A stretch of DNA of 64,000 nt from CAXBDP01 sp963974465 (lineage in GTDB: Bacteria; Bacteroidota; Bacteroidia; Cytophagales; Cyclobacteriaceae), in NCBI GenBank assembly GCA_049340005.1, contig JBMPIY010000017.1; one strand, 5' to 3'. Below are positions 8,901 through 16,504 of the stretch, in pieces (position 1 is the first letter of the stretch; every line of letters begins with the position of its first letter). Both the position numbers and the translations under genes were made by a program. Below the pieces are notes generated by a model, which made no database searches, was not told the DNA's origin, and saw only the letters and a list, made by a program, of their open reading frames with translations.

Positions 8901-11710
8901 GTAATACGTCCTGTATACACTGAATTGGCTGATAAAGGCAAAAGAGGTGTAAAAGATGCCGTATTTCCAGAATATGTAACAATGCCTGCGATTGGAGTGC
9001 TTCCATTACTTAAGGTAAAGGTTGCATTGTTAAGGGTCGCAGGGTTCATAGGCACACTAAAGGTGGCACTAATTACCTTATTGATAACTACATTCATTGC
9101 CTGGTTGGCAGGGTCAGTAGAAACAACAAATGGCGAAACAAATGCCTGCGTAGTGAATGACCAAGAGAAATTACTAGCCATTGCAGTTCCTGCCACATTT
9201 TTTGCTCCGTTGGTAATTGTTGCCGTATAGGTCGTATTTGGCATTAAATCAACAGCAGGATCAAACGATACCGTAGAACCAGTGTAGCTTATTGCGCCTG
9301 CAACATTGGTCGCTCCATTTTTAAGCGTAAATGTACTTGCATTCAAAGTCAATGGATCCATTGGAACACTGAAAGTAGCTTTCACTATTTTGTTGAGCGT
9401 TACTCCAGTTGCATTATTGGTTGGGTCTGTTGATAATACAAATGGAACCGCCGGCCCAACCGTTGTAAATGACCAAACATAGTCTTCAGATAGGGAGGTC
9501 CCTTCTGTGTTCTTAGCATTAGTAGTTATCGTCGCAGTATATTCTGTACTAGGATTCAATAAGCTAGAAGGAGTAAATGTAGCAGTGGAAGTATTAGTAT
9601 TGTAAGTTGTTGTGCCAGCTACAATCGTATTTCCTCTTTTCAATTTGAAGCTTGCTCCATTCAAAGTTGTCACATCCATTGGAACACTAAAAGTTGCAGT
9701 TATCGCCTTGTTGAGCGCTACATTTTCTTCCTCGTTCTCAGGACTAGTTGTGATAACTGTTGGCGTTGTTGGAGTAGCTGTGGTGAATGTCCAAATATAA
9801 TTCGAAGCCAAGGCCGCTCCAGCAGTATTTCTTACCGTAGTCGAAATCATAGCTGTATAAGTGGTATTCGCAATCAGTTTGCCGGTTGGATTAAACACCG
9901 CAGTATTGTTACTGTATGATACAGTGCCAACTACTGGAGCATTTCCAGCCTTCAAGGTGAATGTTAAAGCATTGATCGTCAATGGATCCATTGCCATATT
10001 GAATGTTGCGCTTATGTCATTGTCAAGAGACACATTCACCGCATTATTTGCGGGTATTGTAGAAATTATACTTGGTGATTCGATCGTATTGAAAGTCCAA
10101 GTGTAATCTGCACCTAAAGCATAGCCCGAATTGTCGTTTGCTTCAGTAGTAATAGTGGCAGTATAAGTAGTATTAGGAGCTAATGCACTATTAGGATTAA
10201 ATGTGGCCGTATTTCCACTATAAGTAATTGTTCCGGCAACAGATGTAGAACCACTTGAAAGCATGAATGAACTAGGGTTAATTGAGGATGGGTTCATCAC
10301 TCTATCAAAAGTTGCAGTCAAGTTTGTATTCAAGGCCACACCAGTTTCACCGTTTGCAGGAGTAGTTTGAGTAACACTTGGTGCAGAAGCAGTACTAAAT
10401 GTCCATACATAATCATTTGCCATTGAAATGCCAGCTGTATTTTTCACATTAGCACTTATCGTTGCAGTGTATGAAACATTTGCTTCTAATGGAGTTGCTG
10501 GCGTAAATGAAACTGTATTTCCATTCATGCTAATAAAGCCACCGATATTACTAGTGCCATTGTTTACCGTAAAGTTTGCTGCGATAATCGTAGAAGATTG
10601 TACAGCTTCGCTAAATGTGGCTGAGATCACTTGGTTTGGTAATACTCCAGATTGACCTTCAATTGGATTGGTTGAAATGACCGTTGGAGCACTTTGAGTG
10701 CTGAAACTCCAAACATAATTGCTGTTTAACGATGTGCCTAAAGTATTTTCAGCGCCAGTGTTAATAGATGCCGTGTAAGTGCTATTAGGCAACAAAGCAA
10801 CACTTGGCGTAAATGAAGCCGTATTTCCAGAGTATGTAATGGTGCCAGAAATTGGGATAATACCATTACGAAGCGTAAATGTGGATCCATTAATTGTAGA
10901 TGCTTCCATTGGAACACTGAAAGTGGCTGTGATCACTTTAGCTAAGTTTACATTGGTCGCATTATTAGTAGGATCGGTAGAAATTACCATGGGATAGGAA
11001 TCCGTACTGAATGTCCAAACATAATTTGCAGCAATAGTCGACCCCGCAGTATTACTAGCTCCATTTGTAATAGTGCCAGTATAAGTTGTGTTAGCCATTA
11101 ATGGACTTGTGGGAGTGAAAGTAGCTGTGAAACCAGAATATGTCACTGTACCTTCTACCGCGTTAAATCCATTCTTTACTGTAAATGTTGAATTATTTAT
11201 TGTAGCTGGATTCATTCCAGTACTGAATGTAGCTGTAACTACTTTGTCTAAGTTTACACCAGTTGCATCATTCGCTGGGTCTACAGCAATAACGGTTGGT
11301 AATAAACCTGTAGTGAAAGTCCATACATAATCCTCAAGCATTGCATTGCCCATCAGATCTTTAACACCTCTTGTTACTCTGCCGGTGTAAGTTGTATTTG
11401 GTGACAATAAACTGCTTGGCGTGAAAGTAGCTGTTTTGCCACTATAAGTTACAGTGCCTCCAATAGTTGATGTGCCGCTTATGGTAAATGTAGCGCCATT
11501 CACTGTTTGTGGATCTACAGCTTCTTTGAATGTAGCAGTAATTGCTTGATCAAAGGGAACTCCAGTTTGTAAGTCGGTAGGGTTTGTAGATTCTATCTCT
11601 GGACAGGTGCCAATAATCCCGATGTCTTCGTCCTCACAGCTTGCTACAGCCATTGTCATAACAATAGCTATCAGGGCTGTTAGCCAGTATTTATTTTTTT
11701 TGGTTTTCAT
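5975..11710 (-). CDS. Giant lipoprotein adhesin: 16 Ig-like repeats plus DUF3494 ice-binding domain
   Basis: 1911 residues. The signal peptide ends in a lipobox (AVASC, Cys25), followed by EDED. An acidic stretch right after the lipid cysteine resembles the surface-export signal of Bacteroidota lipoproteins. Residues ~35-1685 are 16 tandem ~104-residue Big_5-type Ig-like units; each has ATF...M(N/D)P near its start, (T/S)FTLKNG, YSGNTATFTP, NTTYTATIT and ends VWTFTT. The final ~220 residues match DUF3494, the ice-binding beta-solenoid: GIFAATGISNNAG, GDLSPAGVDARLLLA, LAPGIYKSTSSLSVAG, ANAVWIFQIASTL, and NIFWQVGTSATIGNNT. The architecture is a long stalk from the outer membrane carrying a tip domain that in relatives binds ice. 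Ice binding here is inferred; adhesion to another ligand is possible. Repeats 15 and 16 are nearly identical. Confidence 0.88.
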   Translation of the reverse strand: MKTKKNKYWLTALIAIVMTMAVASCEDEDIGIIGTCPEIESTNPTDLQTGVPFDQAITATFKEAVDPQTVNGATFTISGTSTIGGTVTYSGKTATFTPSSLLSPNTTYTGRVTRGVKDLMGNAMLEDYVWTFTTGLLPTVIAVDPANDATGVNLDKVVTATFSTGMNPATINNSTFTVKNGFNAVEGTVTYSGFTATFTPTSPLMANTTYTGTITNGASNTAGSTIAANYVWTFSTDSYPMVISTDPTNNATNVNLAKVITATFSVPMEASTINGSTFTLRNGIIPISGTITYSGNTASFTPSVALLPNSTYTASINTGAENTLGTSLNSNYVWSFSTQSAPTVISTNPIEGQSGVLPNQVISATFSEAVQSSTIIAANFTVNNGTSNIGGFISMNGNTVSFTPATPLEANVSYTATISANVKNTAGISMANDYVWTFSTASAPSVTQTTPANGETGVALNTNLTATFDRVMNPSSINPSSFMLSSGSTSVAGTITYSGNTATFNPNSALAPNTTYTATITTEANDNSGYALGADYTWTFNTIESPSIISTIPANNAVNVSLDNDISATFNMAMDPLTINALTFTLKAGNAPVVGTVSYSNNTAVFNPTGKLIANTTYTAMISTTVRNTAGAALASNYIWTFTTATPTTPTVITTSPENEEENVALNKAITATFSVPMDVTTLNGASFKLKRGNTIVAGTTTYNTNTSTATFTPSSLLNPSTEYTATITTNAKNTEGTSLSEDYVWSFTTVGPAVPFVLSTDPTNNATGVTLNKIVKATFSVPMDPLTLNASTFTLKNGATNVAGAISYTGSTVSFDPAVDLMPNTTYTATITNGAKNVAGTAMASNFSWSFTTQAFVSPFVVSTDPANQAMNVVINKVISATFSVPMNPATLNNATFTLSNGSTPIAGIVTYSGNTASFTPLLPLSANSVYTGRITTGASNMAGNGLASDYVWTFMTGSAVAPMVISTDPGDQTTGTLHDKVITATFNMPMNSLTLNNLTFTLKNGSIPVIGVVTYSGNTASFDPTASLLPNTLYTGTITTGARNPEGISMVENYVWTFRTGGGDFPLVILTDPLDTEINVETNKTVTATFNQAMNGLSISPSTFTLKRGSVNILGAVSYFGQTASFNPTLSLQPGTTYTATITTGVRSSVGTAMASNYSWTFTTKPVAPPVVTSTDPDISATNVVLNKTLEATFDVAMDGASINPSSFTLASSSGSVAGAIYTIGNKAFFNPTVNFTPSTTYTATITSNVKNSAGINMVNDYEWTFETGVILAPIVTSVDPLNNSTNVAIDKTLTADFNMVMDPTTITTSTFTLKNGANTVSALVSYLGTTATLNPINDLLPGTTYTATITTGTKNAGGVALANNYVWIFTTASSAPLVTSVDPLNNALNVAINKTISANFNMTMDPLTITSSTFTLKNGANTILGQVSYSGNKATLNPINDLLPGTTYTASITTGAKSNSGVNLANNYVWTFTTASAVAPTVILTNPLNNAMNVNINASVNATFSVPMDMLTINGTTFTVKVGANTVAGAISYVGSTATFTPAGGLQAGTTYTATITTGAKNLAGTGLVNNHVWIFTTASAVAPTVILTNPLNNAMNVSLNTLVSATFSVPMDMLTINGTTFTVKVGANIVPGSISLVGSTATFTPIGGLQSGTTYTATITTGAKNLAGTSLANNHVWTFSTVSPLGPNFIDIGSMDEFGIFAATGISNNAGPSVINNLDVGIYPGVRSSVTGFPPGLVVGGAIFAMGDLSPAGVDARLLLAKNEATAAYLQAEGATNPAPSTVSGDQGGLTLAPGIYKSTSSLSVAGGNLTLDAQGDANAVWIFQIASTLTTVGGTGGNIILTGGAQAKNIFWQVGTSATIGNNTIFYGNVLAYTSITMNTGAVATGRMIALNGAVVLTGTNTINKP
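6650..11610 (-). repeat. Coding tandem repeats, about 312-base period, 16 units
   Basis: The Ig-like units of the adhesin are visible at DNA level as a ~312-base (104-codon) periodicity. The two units nearest the C-terminus (around 6655-6965 and 6966-7280) are almost identical, for example the GGATTGGTTAGGATCACTGT segment recurs at about 6926 and 7238. Units further upstream in the gene have diverged, which suggests growth by duplication next to the ice-binding domain. Confidence 0.85.
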
Positions 11711-12149
11711 GTGGATAAAATTTTAATTAATTGAGTAAAGTGTTTCAGGATTATTGACGCGGTCAATTGTCAATATTGATCGAACTAATACCATATTGGG
11801 AAGGGAGAGTTAGGGTCGGTTCATATTATTAAAATATGTTCGGCATTTGCCATACCCTAAACGCATCTATCACAAAGTATAGAATTATTGTAGCAAAGGT
11901 GGAATTATTAAGACACCTTATCTTACATAATTATGTTCAAATGTTACATAAATCACACTTTGGTGATCTTGGTAAAAGGCGGGAGGAATTTGTAATCTTA
12001 TAACTTGAGCAGACAGCCTTTTTAAGTAGATTTAACTGCTCTAATATTTGGAAAGGAAGCAGAGAAACAGGAAAAAAATATTGATTTAAATATTTGATAT
12101 AAAGGTAATTATGAATCAGTATTTCCGAGCTATTTAGCAATCAACTCTA
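11711..12149. other. Intergenic region upstream of the adhesin operon
   Basis: 439 bases with no gene I can support. It must contain the promoter of the adhesin/OmpA operon. On the minus strand TATACTTTG occurs near 11875 with a TTTG about 16 bases before it, close to but not matching the TTG-N17-23-TAnnTTTG pattern. A small imperfect palindrome (TTGAC GCG GTCAA, around 11753-11766) is nearer the start codon. One octamer copy (GCGGGAGG) lies at 11979-11986. Confidence 0.4.
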
Positions 12150-12875
12150 TTATTTCAAGCCATCATAAGTTTTGCTAGATGAGGCAATTAGTTTAGAAAT
12201 ATCGACAAGTTCTTTTTCTGTAAGATAGCGCCATTGTCCAATAGGAACATCTAATTTAATATTCATTATTCGAGTACGCTTAAGCTTTGTTACTTCATAG
12301 CCTAGATATTCGCACATTCGTCTTATTTGCCTATTAAGGCCTTGAGTAAGAATTATTTTAAAAACGAATTTGCTCAATTGCTCAACTTCACATTTTCTTG
12401 TAACGGTATCCAATATGGGAACTCCCTTACTCATTTTAGTAATGAACTCTTGCGTGATGGGCTTATCTACAGTTACTATATATTCCTTCTCGTGATTATT
12501 TCGTGCGCGTAAAATCTTATTTACAATATCACCGTCACTGGTAAGCAATATTAAACCTTCACTTGGTTTGTCTAATCGCCCAATTGGAAATATCCGCTTC
12601 GGGTAGCCTATGTAATCGATAATATTGTCTTTCTCTACTTTTGTATCGGTAGTGCAAACAATACCAATAGGTTTATTGAAAGCAATGTATGTTGGCTTCT
12701 CTTTGGGTACTGAAATTAATCTGCCGTCAACTCTTACCTCATCATTATCATTGAGCTTAGTGCCCATCTCAGGCACTTTGCCATTGATGGTCACTCTTCT
12801 TTGCTCGATCAATTTATCGGCTGCTCGTCTCGAGCAATAGCCAACTTCACTGAGGTATTTATTTATTCTGGTCAA
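12150..12875 (-). CDS. rluF: 23S rRNA pseudouridine synthase RluF
   Basis: 241 residues, TTG start. Residues 1-60 form an S4 RNA-binding domain (TRINKYLSEVGYCSRRAADK, then VTINGKVP). The catalytic motif GRLDKPSEGL is at about 99-108 with Asp102 as the nucleophile. The late motif LNRQIRRMCEYLGYEV is the conserved C-terminal signature of the RsuA/RluB/E/F group. Family members isomerise uridine in rRNA; the RluF subgroup acts at U2604 of 23S rRNA. The length is near that of other Bacteroidota RluF proteins. The assignment to RluF rather than RluB/RsuA rests on overall resemblance. Downstream of copA in the same direction with a 76-base gap. Confidence 0.85.
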   Translation of the reverse strand: MTRINKYLSEVGYCSRRAADKLIEQRRVTINGKVPEMGTKLNDNDEVRVDGRLISVPKEKPTYIAFNKPIGIVCTTDTKVEKDNIIDYIGYPKRIFPIGRLDKPSEGLILLTSDGDIVNKILRARNNHEKEYIVTVDKPITQEFITKMSKGVPILDTVTRKCEVEQLSKFVFKIILTQGLNRQIRRMCEYLGYEVTKLKRTRIMNIKLDVPIGQWRYLTEKELVDISKLIASSSKTYDGLK

Positions 12876-12951
12876 CGGAATTTCTTTTTTTGATTTATCT
12901 GCTGCAAAATAAATGAAAAGCGAGCTAGAAAACGCATTAAATCAAAATTAG

Positions 12952-15444
12952 CTAAATCAATTTTGAGTTTCTAAGTCTTAGCGAATTGAAAATGACAGAA
13001 ACAGAGCTAAAACTCATAGCCAAAGCTGCAATCATAGGAGAAAGTAACATACCAAATATTGGGTATAAAACCCCTGCAGCAATTGGAATTCCCAATGTAT
13101 TATAGGCCAATGCGAAGAAAAGATTTTCCTTTATGTTTCGCATTACTTTATGGCTTAGCATTCGTGCTTTTACAATCCCTTGTAAGTCTCCTTTTACTAA
13201 GGTAATATCTGCACTTTCGATTGCTACATCAGTACCAGTACCCATGGCTATACCAATATCGGCCTGAGCAAGGGCAGGAGCGTCGTTAATCCCATCTCCG
13301 GCCATAGCTACTTTTTTGCCCTCTGATTGCAATCTTTTTACTTCATTGAGTTTGTCTTCGGGAAGCATTTGTGCTTTGAAGTTATCCAGATTGATGCTTT
13401 CGCTTACAGCCTTTGCTGTAGCTTCATTGTCGCCGGTAAGCATTATCACCTGCATTCCTTCCTCCCGCATTTTCTGAATTGCCTGCTTGCTCGATTCCTT
13501 AATTTTATCGGATAATACGATGTAGCCAATTACCTTTTCATTTTCCGCCAGATACGAAACCGTTTTACCTTGTAATTGTATCTGCTTCACTTCTTCAATC
13601 AACTCATCTTTGATTTTTGCATTTACGTGATCCATCAATTTGTCATTTCCCAATGCCATTAATTGTCCATCAGCTTGCGCTGTAACTCCTTTTCCAGTTA
13701 TGGCTTCAAATTTTTCAAGCTTCTTTGCAGTAACATTTTTCTCATTACCATAGCGAATGGTTGCTTCGGCTAATGGATGCTCACTGCTACTATTTATAGA
13801 GATAATTTTTTGGAGAACCTCTTCTTCGCTCAATTCCTCCCTGACACTTTTCACCAATTCTACAGAGGGCTTTCCTTCGGTCACAGTACCTGTTTTATCA
13901 ATGATTACCACGTCAATTTTATTCATGGTTTCAAGTGCGGAGGCATTTTTTATAAGTACTCCCGATTGTGCGCCTTTGCCTACACCCACCATCACCGACA
14001 TAGGCGTGGCCAACCCCAAAGCGCATGGGCAGGCAATGATCAAAACAGCAATGGCATTTACAAGTGCAAATACATAGGCAGGCTCCGGCCCAAAAATGAC
14101 CCAAGCGATAAAAGTGAGTACCGAAATTAGAACCACGATGGGCACAAAATACCCTGAAATTTTATCAGCTAGTTTTTGAATAGGTGCCTTGGAACGGCTA
14201 GCATTATTTACCATTTCAATGATCTGAGAAAGAAGCGTATCTGAACCAACTTTCTCTGCTTTCATGATGAAAGTTTTGTTCTTATTGATAGTGCCAGAGC
14301 TTACTTTATCACCAATTTCCTTCTCTACAGGAATAGGTTCACCAGTGATCATCGATTCATCGATATTGGCTTCACCTTCTTCGATTTTGCCATCTACAGG
14401 TACTTTCTCGCCGGGTTTCACACGAATCAAATCGCCAATTTGGATATCGTCTATGGCAACCACTGTTTCCTTGCCATCCTTTATTACGGTGGCTTTGTTT
14501 GGCGCCAGTTTGAGCAATTCCTTAATGGCTCCACTAGTTTTGCTATGTGCACGAGCTTCGAGCAATTGACCTAATAATACTAATGCAAGTATAACTGTAG
14601 CCGCCTCGAAATATACATGCACACTGCCCGAATCGGTCTTGAATTGATCTGGTAGTACGTCAGGGAATAAAATAGCAGCCAAACTAAAGAGCCATGCTAC
14701 ACCCGCACCAATTCCGATGAGGGTAAACATATTCAAATTCCATGTAGCAACAGAGCGCCAAGCCCGCTCAAAAAACATCCATGTGGCATAGAAAACCACA
14801 GGAATAGAAAGCGCTAATTGCACCCAATTCCAATATTCAATGTCCAGCCACTTATAAATGGGGTTGTTTGGAATCATCTCCGACATGGCGATGATGAAAA
14901 TGGGCAGTGTAAAAGCAACAGCGATTTTGAATTTACGGAGTAGCTTTTTATAGCTTTTATCCTCTTCTTCAGTTTCGGGCTCCATTGGCACCAAGTCCAT
15001 TCCGCATTTTGGGCAGGAACCTGGTTTATCTTCCACTACCTCGGGATGCATGGGGCAAGTATATTGGCTTGCTTTTTTGGCAGAAGGTTGCTCAACCAGA
15101 TCCATACCACATACAGGGCAATCTCCGGCTTTGTCGTAAGTTTTGTCGCCTTCGCAGTGCATCGGGCAATAGAAAACGCCAGAGCCATTTTCTACTTTTT
15201 TGGCTTTTGGCTTCTCTTGCTTTTTTCCTTGGCCGGGCAAATCTATGCTATATGTGCCTCCCGCTTTTTCGAGTTCGGCTTTTAAGGTTTCAATGGAGAT
15301 ATGTTCGGCCATTTCAAGAATAGCCTCGGCTTTGTGTAAATCCACATAAGCACTTTCAACGCCATCAATATTTTCAAGGGTTTTTTCTACATGAGATCGA
15401 CAGCCCATGCAAGTCATTCCAGAAATTTCGTATGTATGTTTCAT
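12952..15444 (-). CDS. copA: Copper-translocating P1B-type ATPase
   Basis: 830 residues. Residues 1-70 are a heavy-metal-associated domain with MTCMGC (Cys12, Cys15). Two small heavy-metal-binding modules follow, CPMHCEGD...CPVCGMDL at 93-115 and CPMHPEVV...CPKCGMDL at 130-151. Then come a membrane region, the actuator motif TGEP, the ion-binding CPCALGLATP near residue 470, the phosphorylation motif DKTGTVTEG near 517, the HP motif SSEHPLAEA, and GDGINDAPALAQAD. CPC together with this arrangement indicates export of Cu+ (possibly Ag+) from the cytoplasm using ATP. It lies directly downstream of an AraC regulator with its own CxxC motif and has its own -7-like box at 15480-15487. Confidence 0.93.
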   Translation of the reverse strand: MKHTYEISGMTCMGCRSHVEKTLENIDGVESAYVDLHKAEAILEMAEHISIETLKAELEKAGGTYSIDLPGQGKKQEKPKAKKVENGSGVFYCPMHCEGDKTYDKAGDCPVCGMDLVEQPSAKKASQYTCPMHPEVVEDKPGSCPKCGMDLVPMEPETEEEDKSYKKLLRKFKIAVAFTLPIFIIAMSEMIPNNPIYKWLDIEYWNWVQLALSIPVVFYATWMFFERAWRSVATWNLNMFTLIGIGAGVAWLFSLAAILFPDVLPDQFKTDSGSVHVYFEAATVILALVLLGQLLEARAHSKTSGAIKELLKLAPNKATVIKDGKETVVAIDDIQIGDLIRVKPGEKVPVDGKIEEGEANIDESMITGEPIPVEKEIGDKVSSGTINKNKTFIMKAEKVGSDTLLSQIIEMVNNASRSKAPIQKLADKISGYFVPIVVLISVLTFIAWVIFGPEPAYVFALVNAIAVLIIACPCALGLATPMSVMVGVGKGAQSGVLIKNASALETMNKIDVVIIDKTGTVTEGKPSVELVKSVREELSEEEVLQKIISINSSSEHPLAEATIRYGNEKNVTAKKLEKFEAITGKGVTAQADGQLMALGNDKLMDHVNAKIKDELIEEVKQIQLQGKTVSYLAENEKVIGYIVLSDKIKESSKQAIQKMREEGMQVIMLTGDNEATAKAVSESINLDNFKAQMLPEDKLNEVKRLQSEGKKVAMAGDGINDAPALAQADIGIAMGTGTDVAIESADITLVKGDLQGIVKARMLSHKVMRNIKENLFFALAYNTLGIPIAAGVLYPIFGMLLSPMIAALAMSFSSVSVIFNSLRLRNSKLI

Positions 15445-15479
15445 TATCTATTCCGTTGATTTTCCTTAATATATATTTA

Positions 15480-15487
15480 CAAAGGTA
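15480..15487 (-). promoter_or_regulatory. -7 box of the copA promoter
   Basis: TACCTTTG on the minus strand matches TAnnTTTG exactly and would give a leader of about 30 bases to the copA start. No TTG is visible at the usual -33 distance, which fits an activator-dependent promoter. The neighbouring AraC protein is the obvious candidate activator; this link is inference. Confidence 0.5.
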
Positions 15488-15538
15488 AAATCAGAACAGC
15501 TTAATGAGTTACATAATTCAGGCTACTACTTATAAGAT

Positions 15539-16099
15539 TTAGAGGCTGTCAAGCGACTTTCTATTATTTCCAAATAGCTTCCTAAACTCTCGTGGAGCGA
15601 ATCCAGTAACGCTTTTGAATTGAGCACTTAAATGCGGGAGGCTAGAATAATTAAGCAAAAAGGCAATTTCTTTAAGAGACAACTCATCGTACACTAATAG
15701 CTCTTTTACTCTTTCTATTTTGTGGAGGATAAAATATTTTTCGATGGTAATTCCCTCCAGTTCTGAGAACAGGTTACTGAGTGAATTATAATCATAATCT
15801 AATTTTTTGGAAAGGTAATCTGATAAATTGGTTGAGAGAGCTGCGTTTTGTTCTTGAACCAATTTAGTAATAATCGTTTTCGTTTTTTCAATAAGCTGGC
15901 TATTTCTATCGTCGAGTAATTCGAAGCCTAATTGATTAATCGCTTTTTGGAACTGCTTCAATTTCTCTTTGTCAATTTCCTCTTGTAATTGCACTTCGCC
16001 CAGCTCGACCGATTGTGGGTGGACTTCTATTTGGTCAAGTACAGTTACAATTGCCATTTTACATCTACTACAGACCATATTTTTAATATGCAATTTCAT
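15539..16099 (-). CDS. AraC-family regulator with CxxC heavy-metal-like N-terminus
   Basis: 186 residues. The N-terminus MKLHIKNMVCSRCKMAIV carries a CxxC motif (Cys10, Cys13) in the context seen in heavy-metal-associated domains. The C-terminus (about 80-180) is an AraC helix-turn-helix pair, with LSLKEIAFLLNYSSLPHLSA and FKSVTGFAPREFRK. It is transcribed towards copA, which starts 94 bases downstream. The likely role is a cytoplasmic Cu-responsive activator of copA. The paralogue at 2977-3537 has lost the first cysteine. The fusion of a metal-binding N-terminus to AraC is, to my knowledge, common in Bacteroidota but functionally little described. The metal specificity is inferred from the neighbour only. 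Confidence 0.85.
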   Translation of the reverse strand: MKLHIKNMVCSRCKMAIVTVLDQIEVHPQSVELGEVQLQEEIDKEKLKQFQKAINQLGFELLDDRNSQLIEKTKTIITKLVQEQNAALSTNLSDYLSKKLDYDYNSLSNLFSELEGITIEKYFILHKIERVKELLVYDELSLKEIAFLLNYSSLPHLSAQFKSVTGFAPREFRKLFGNNRKSLDSL

Positions 16100-16504
16100 A
16101 TTTTCCAGTGTTTTGTTTCAAATTTAGAAAGGAACTTGAATTTTTATTTAATTCTGTAGAGTTGAATCTATTATAAAGCGAAATTTAGCAAAAAGGTTTT
16201 ATTTATTTTGAATTAATTGAAAATGAGATGATTGTGAGAGGCATTTGAACTGCTAAATTTCAAGCAGGCTAAGGTGTATTTGGGTCTGAACTTTGATTGA
16301 GATGATTTTCTGATGGGCAATGATTGTTTTTGAGGTTCCGATTAGCGCTTAATCCTAAACCATGGTAATCCTATAATTATTAAGAATCATTGTTCAGACA
16401 AAAAGTGAATCCCATTAATTTACCTACAGAAAAAAACCTTCAAAAACAGAAAAGCAATCAGAAAAATGTAAATTAACCGATTGAAAATATAAGTGATAGA
16501 GTAA
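16100..16504. other. Divergent intergenic region between the AraC and type IIG genes
   Basis: 405 bases, AT-rich, no gene seen. Near 16119-16126 the minus strand reads TAAATTTG, a good -7 box for the AraC gene with a leader of roughly 15-20 bases. For the plus-strand restriction gene I find no clear promoter. Confidence 0.45.
16119..16126 (-). promoter_or_regulatory. -7 box of the AraC (copper) regulator
   Basis: TAAATTTG on the minus strand, an exact TAnnTTTG match about 20 bases before the start codon. No TTG at the -33 spacing, as for the copA promoter. Confidence 0.4.

Noticed and set aside
6552..11330. Several plus-strand open frames rich in Val, Pro and Ala across the adhesin gene
   Set aside because: They are antisense shadows of the repeated Ig units and recur with the 312-base period.
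5975..11710. Regular repeats considered as a CRISPR or satellite array
   Set aside because: The period is 104 codons in an open frame with diverged units, i.e. protein domain repeats.
11865..11895. TTTG and TATACTTTG as promoter of the adhesin operon
   Set aside because: Box and spacing deviate from the consensus and the leader would be over 150 bases; mentioned only as a weak possibility.
11937..12140. 67-codon minus-strand frame between the adhesin and rluF
   Set aside because: No ribosome site, no family resemblance, biased composition; treated as chance.
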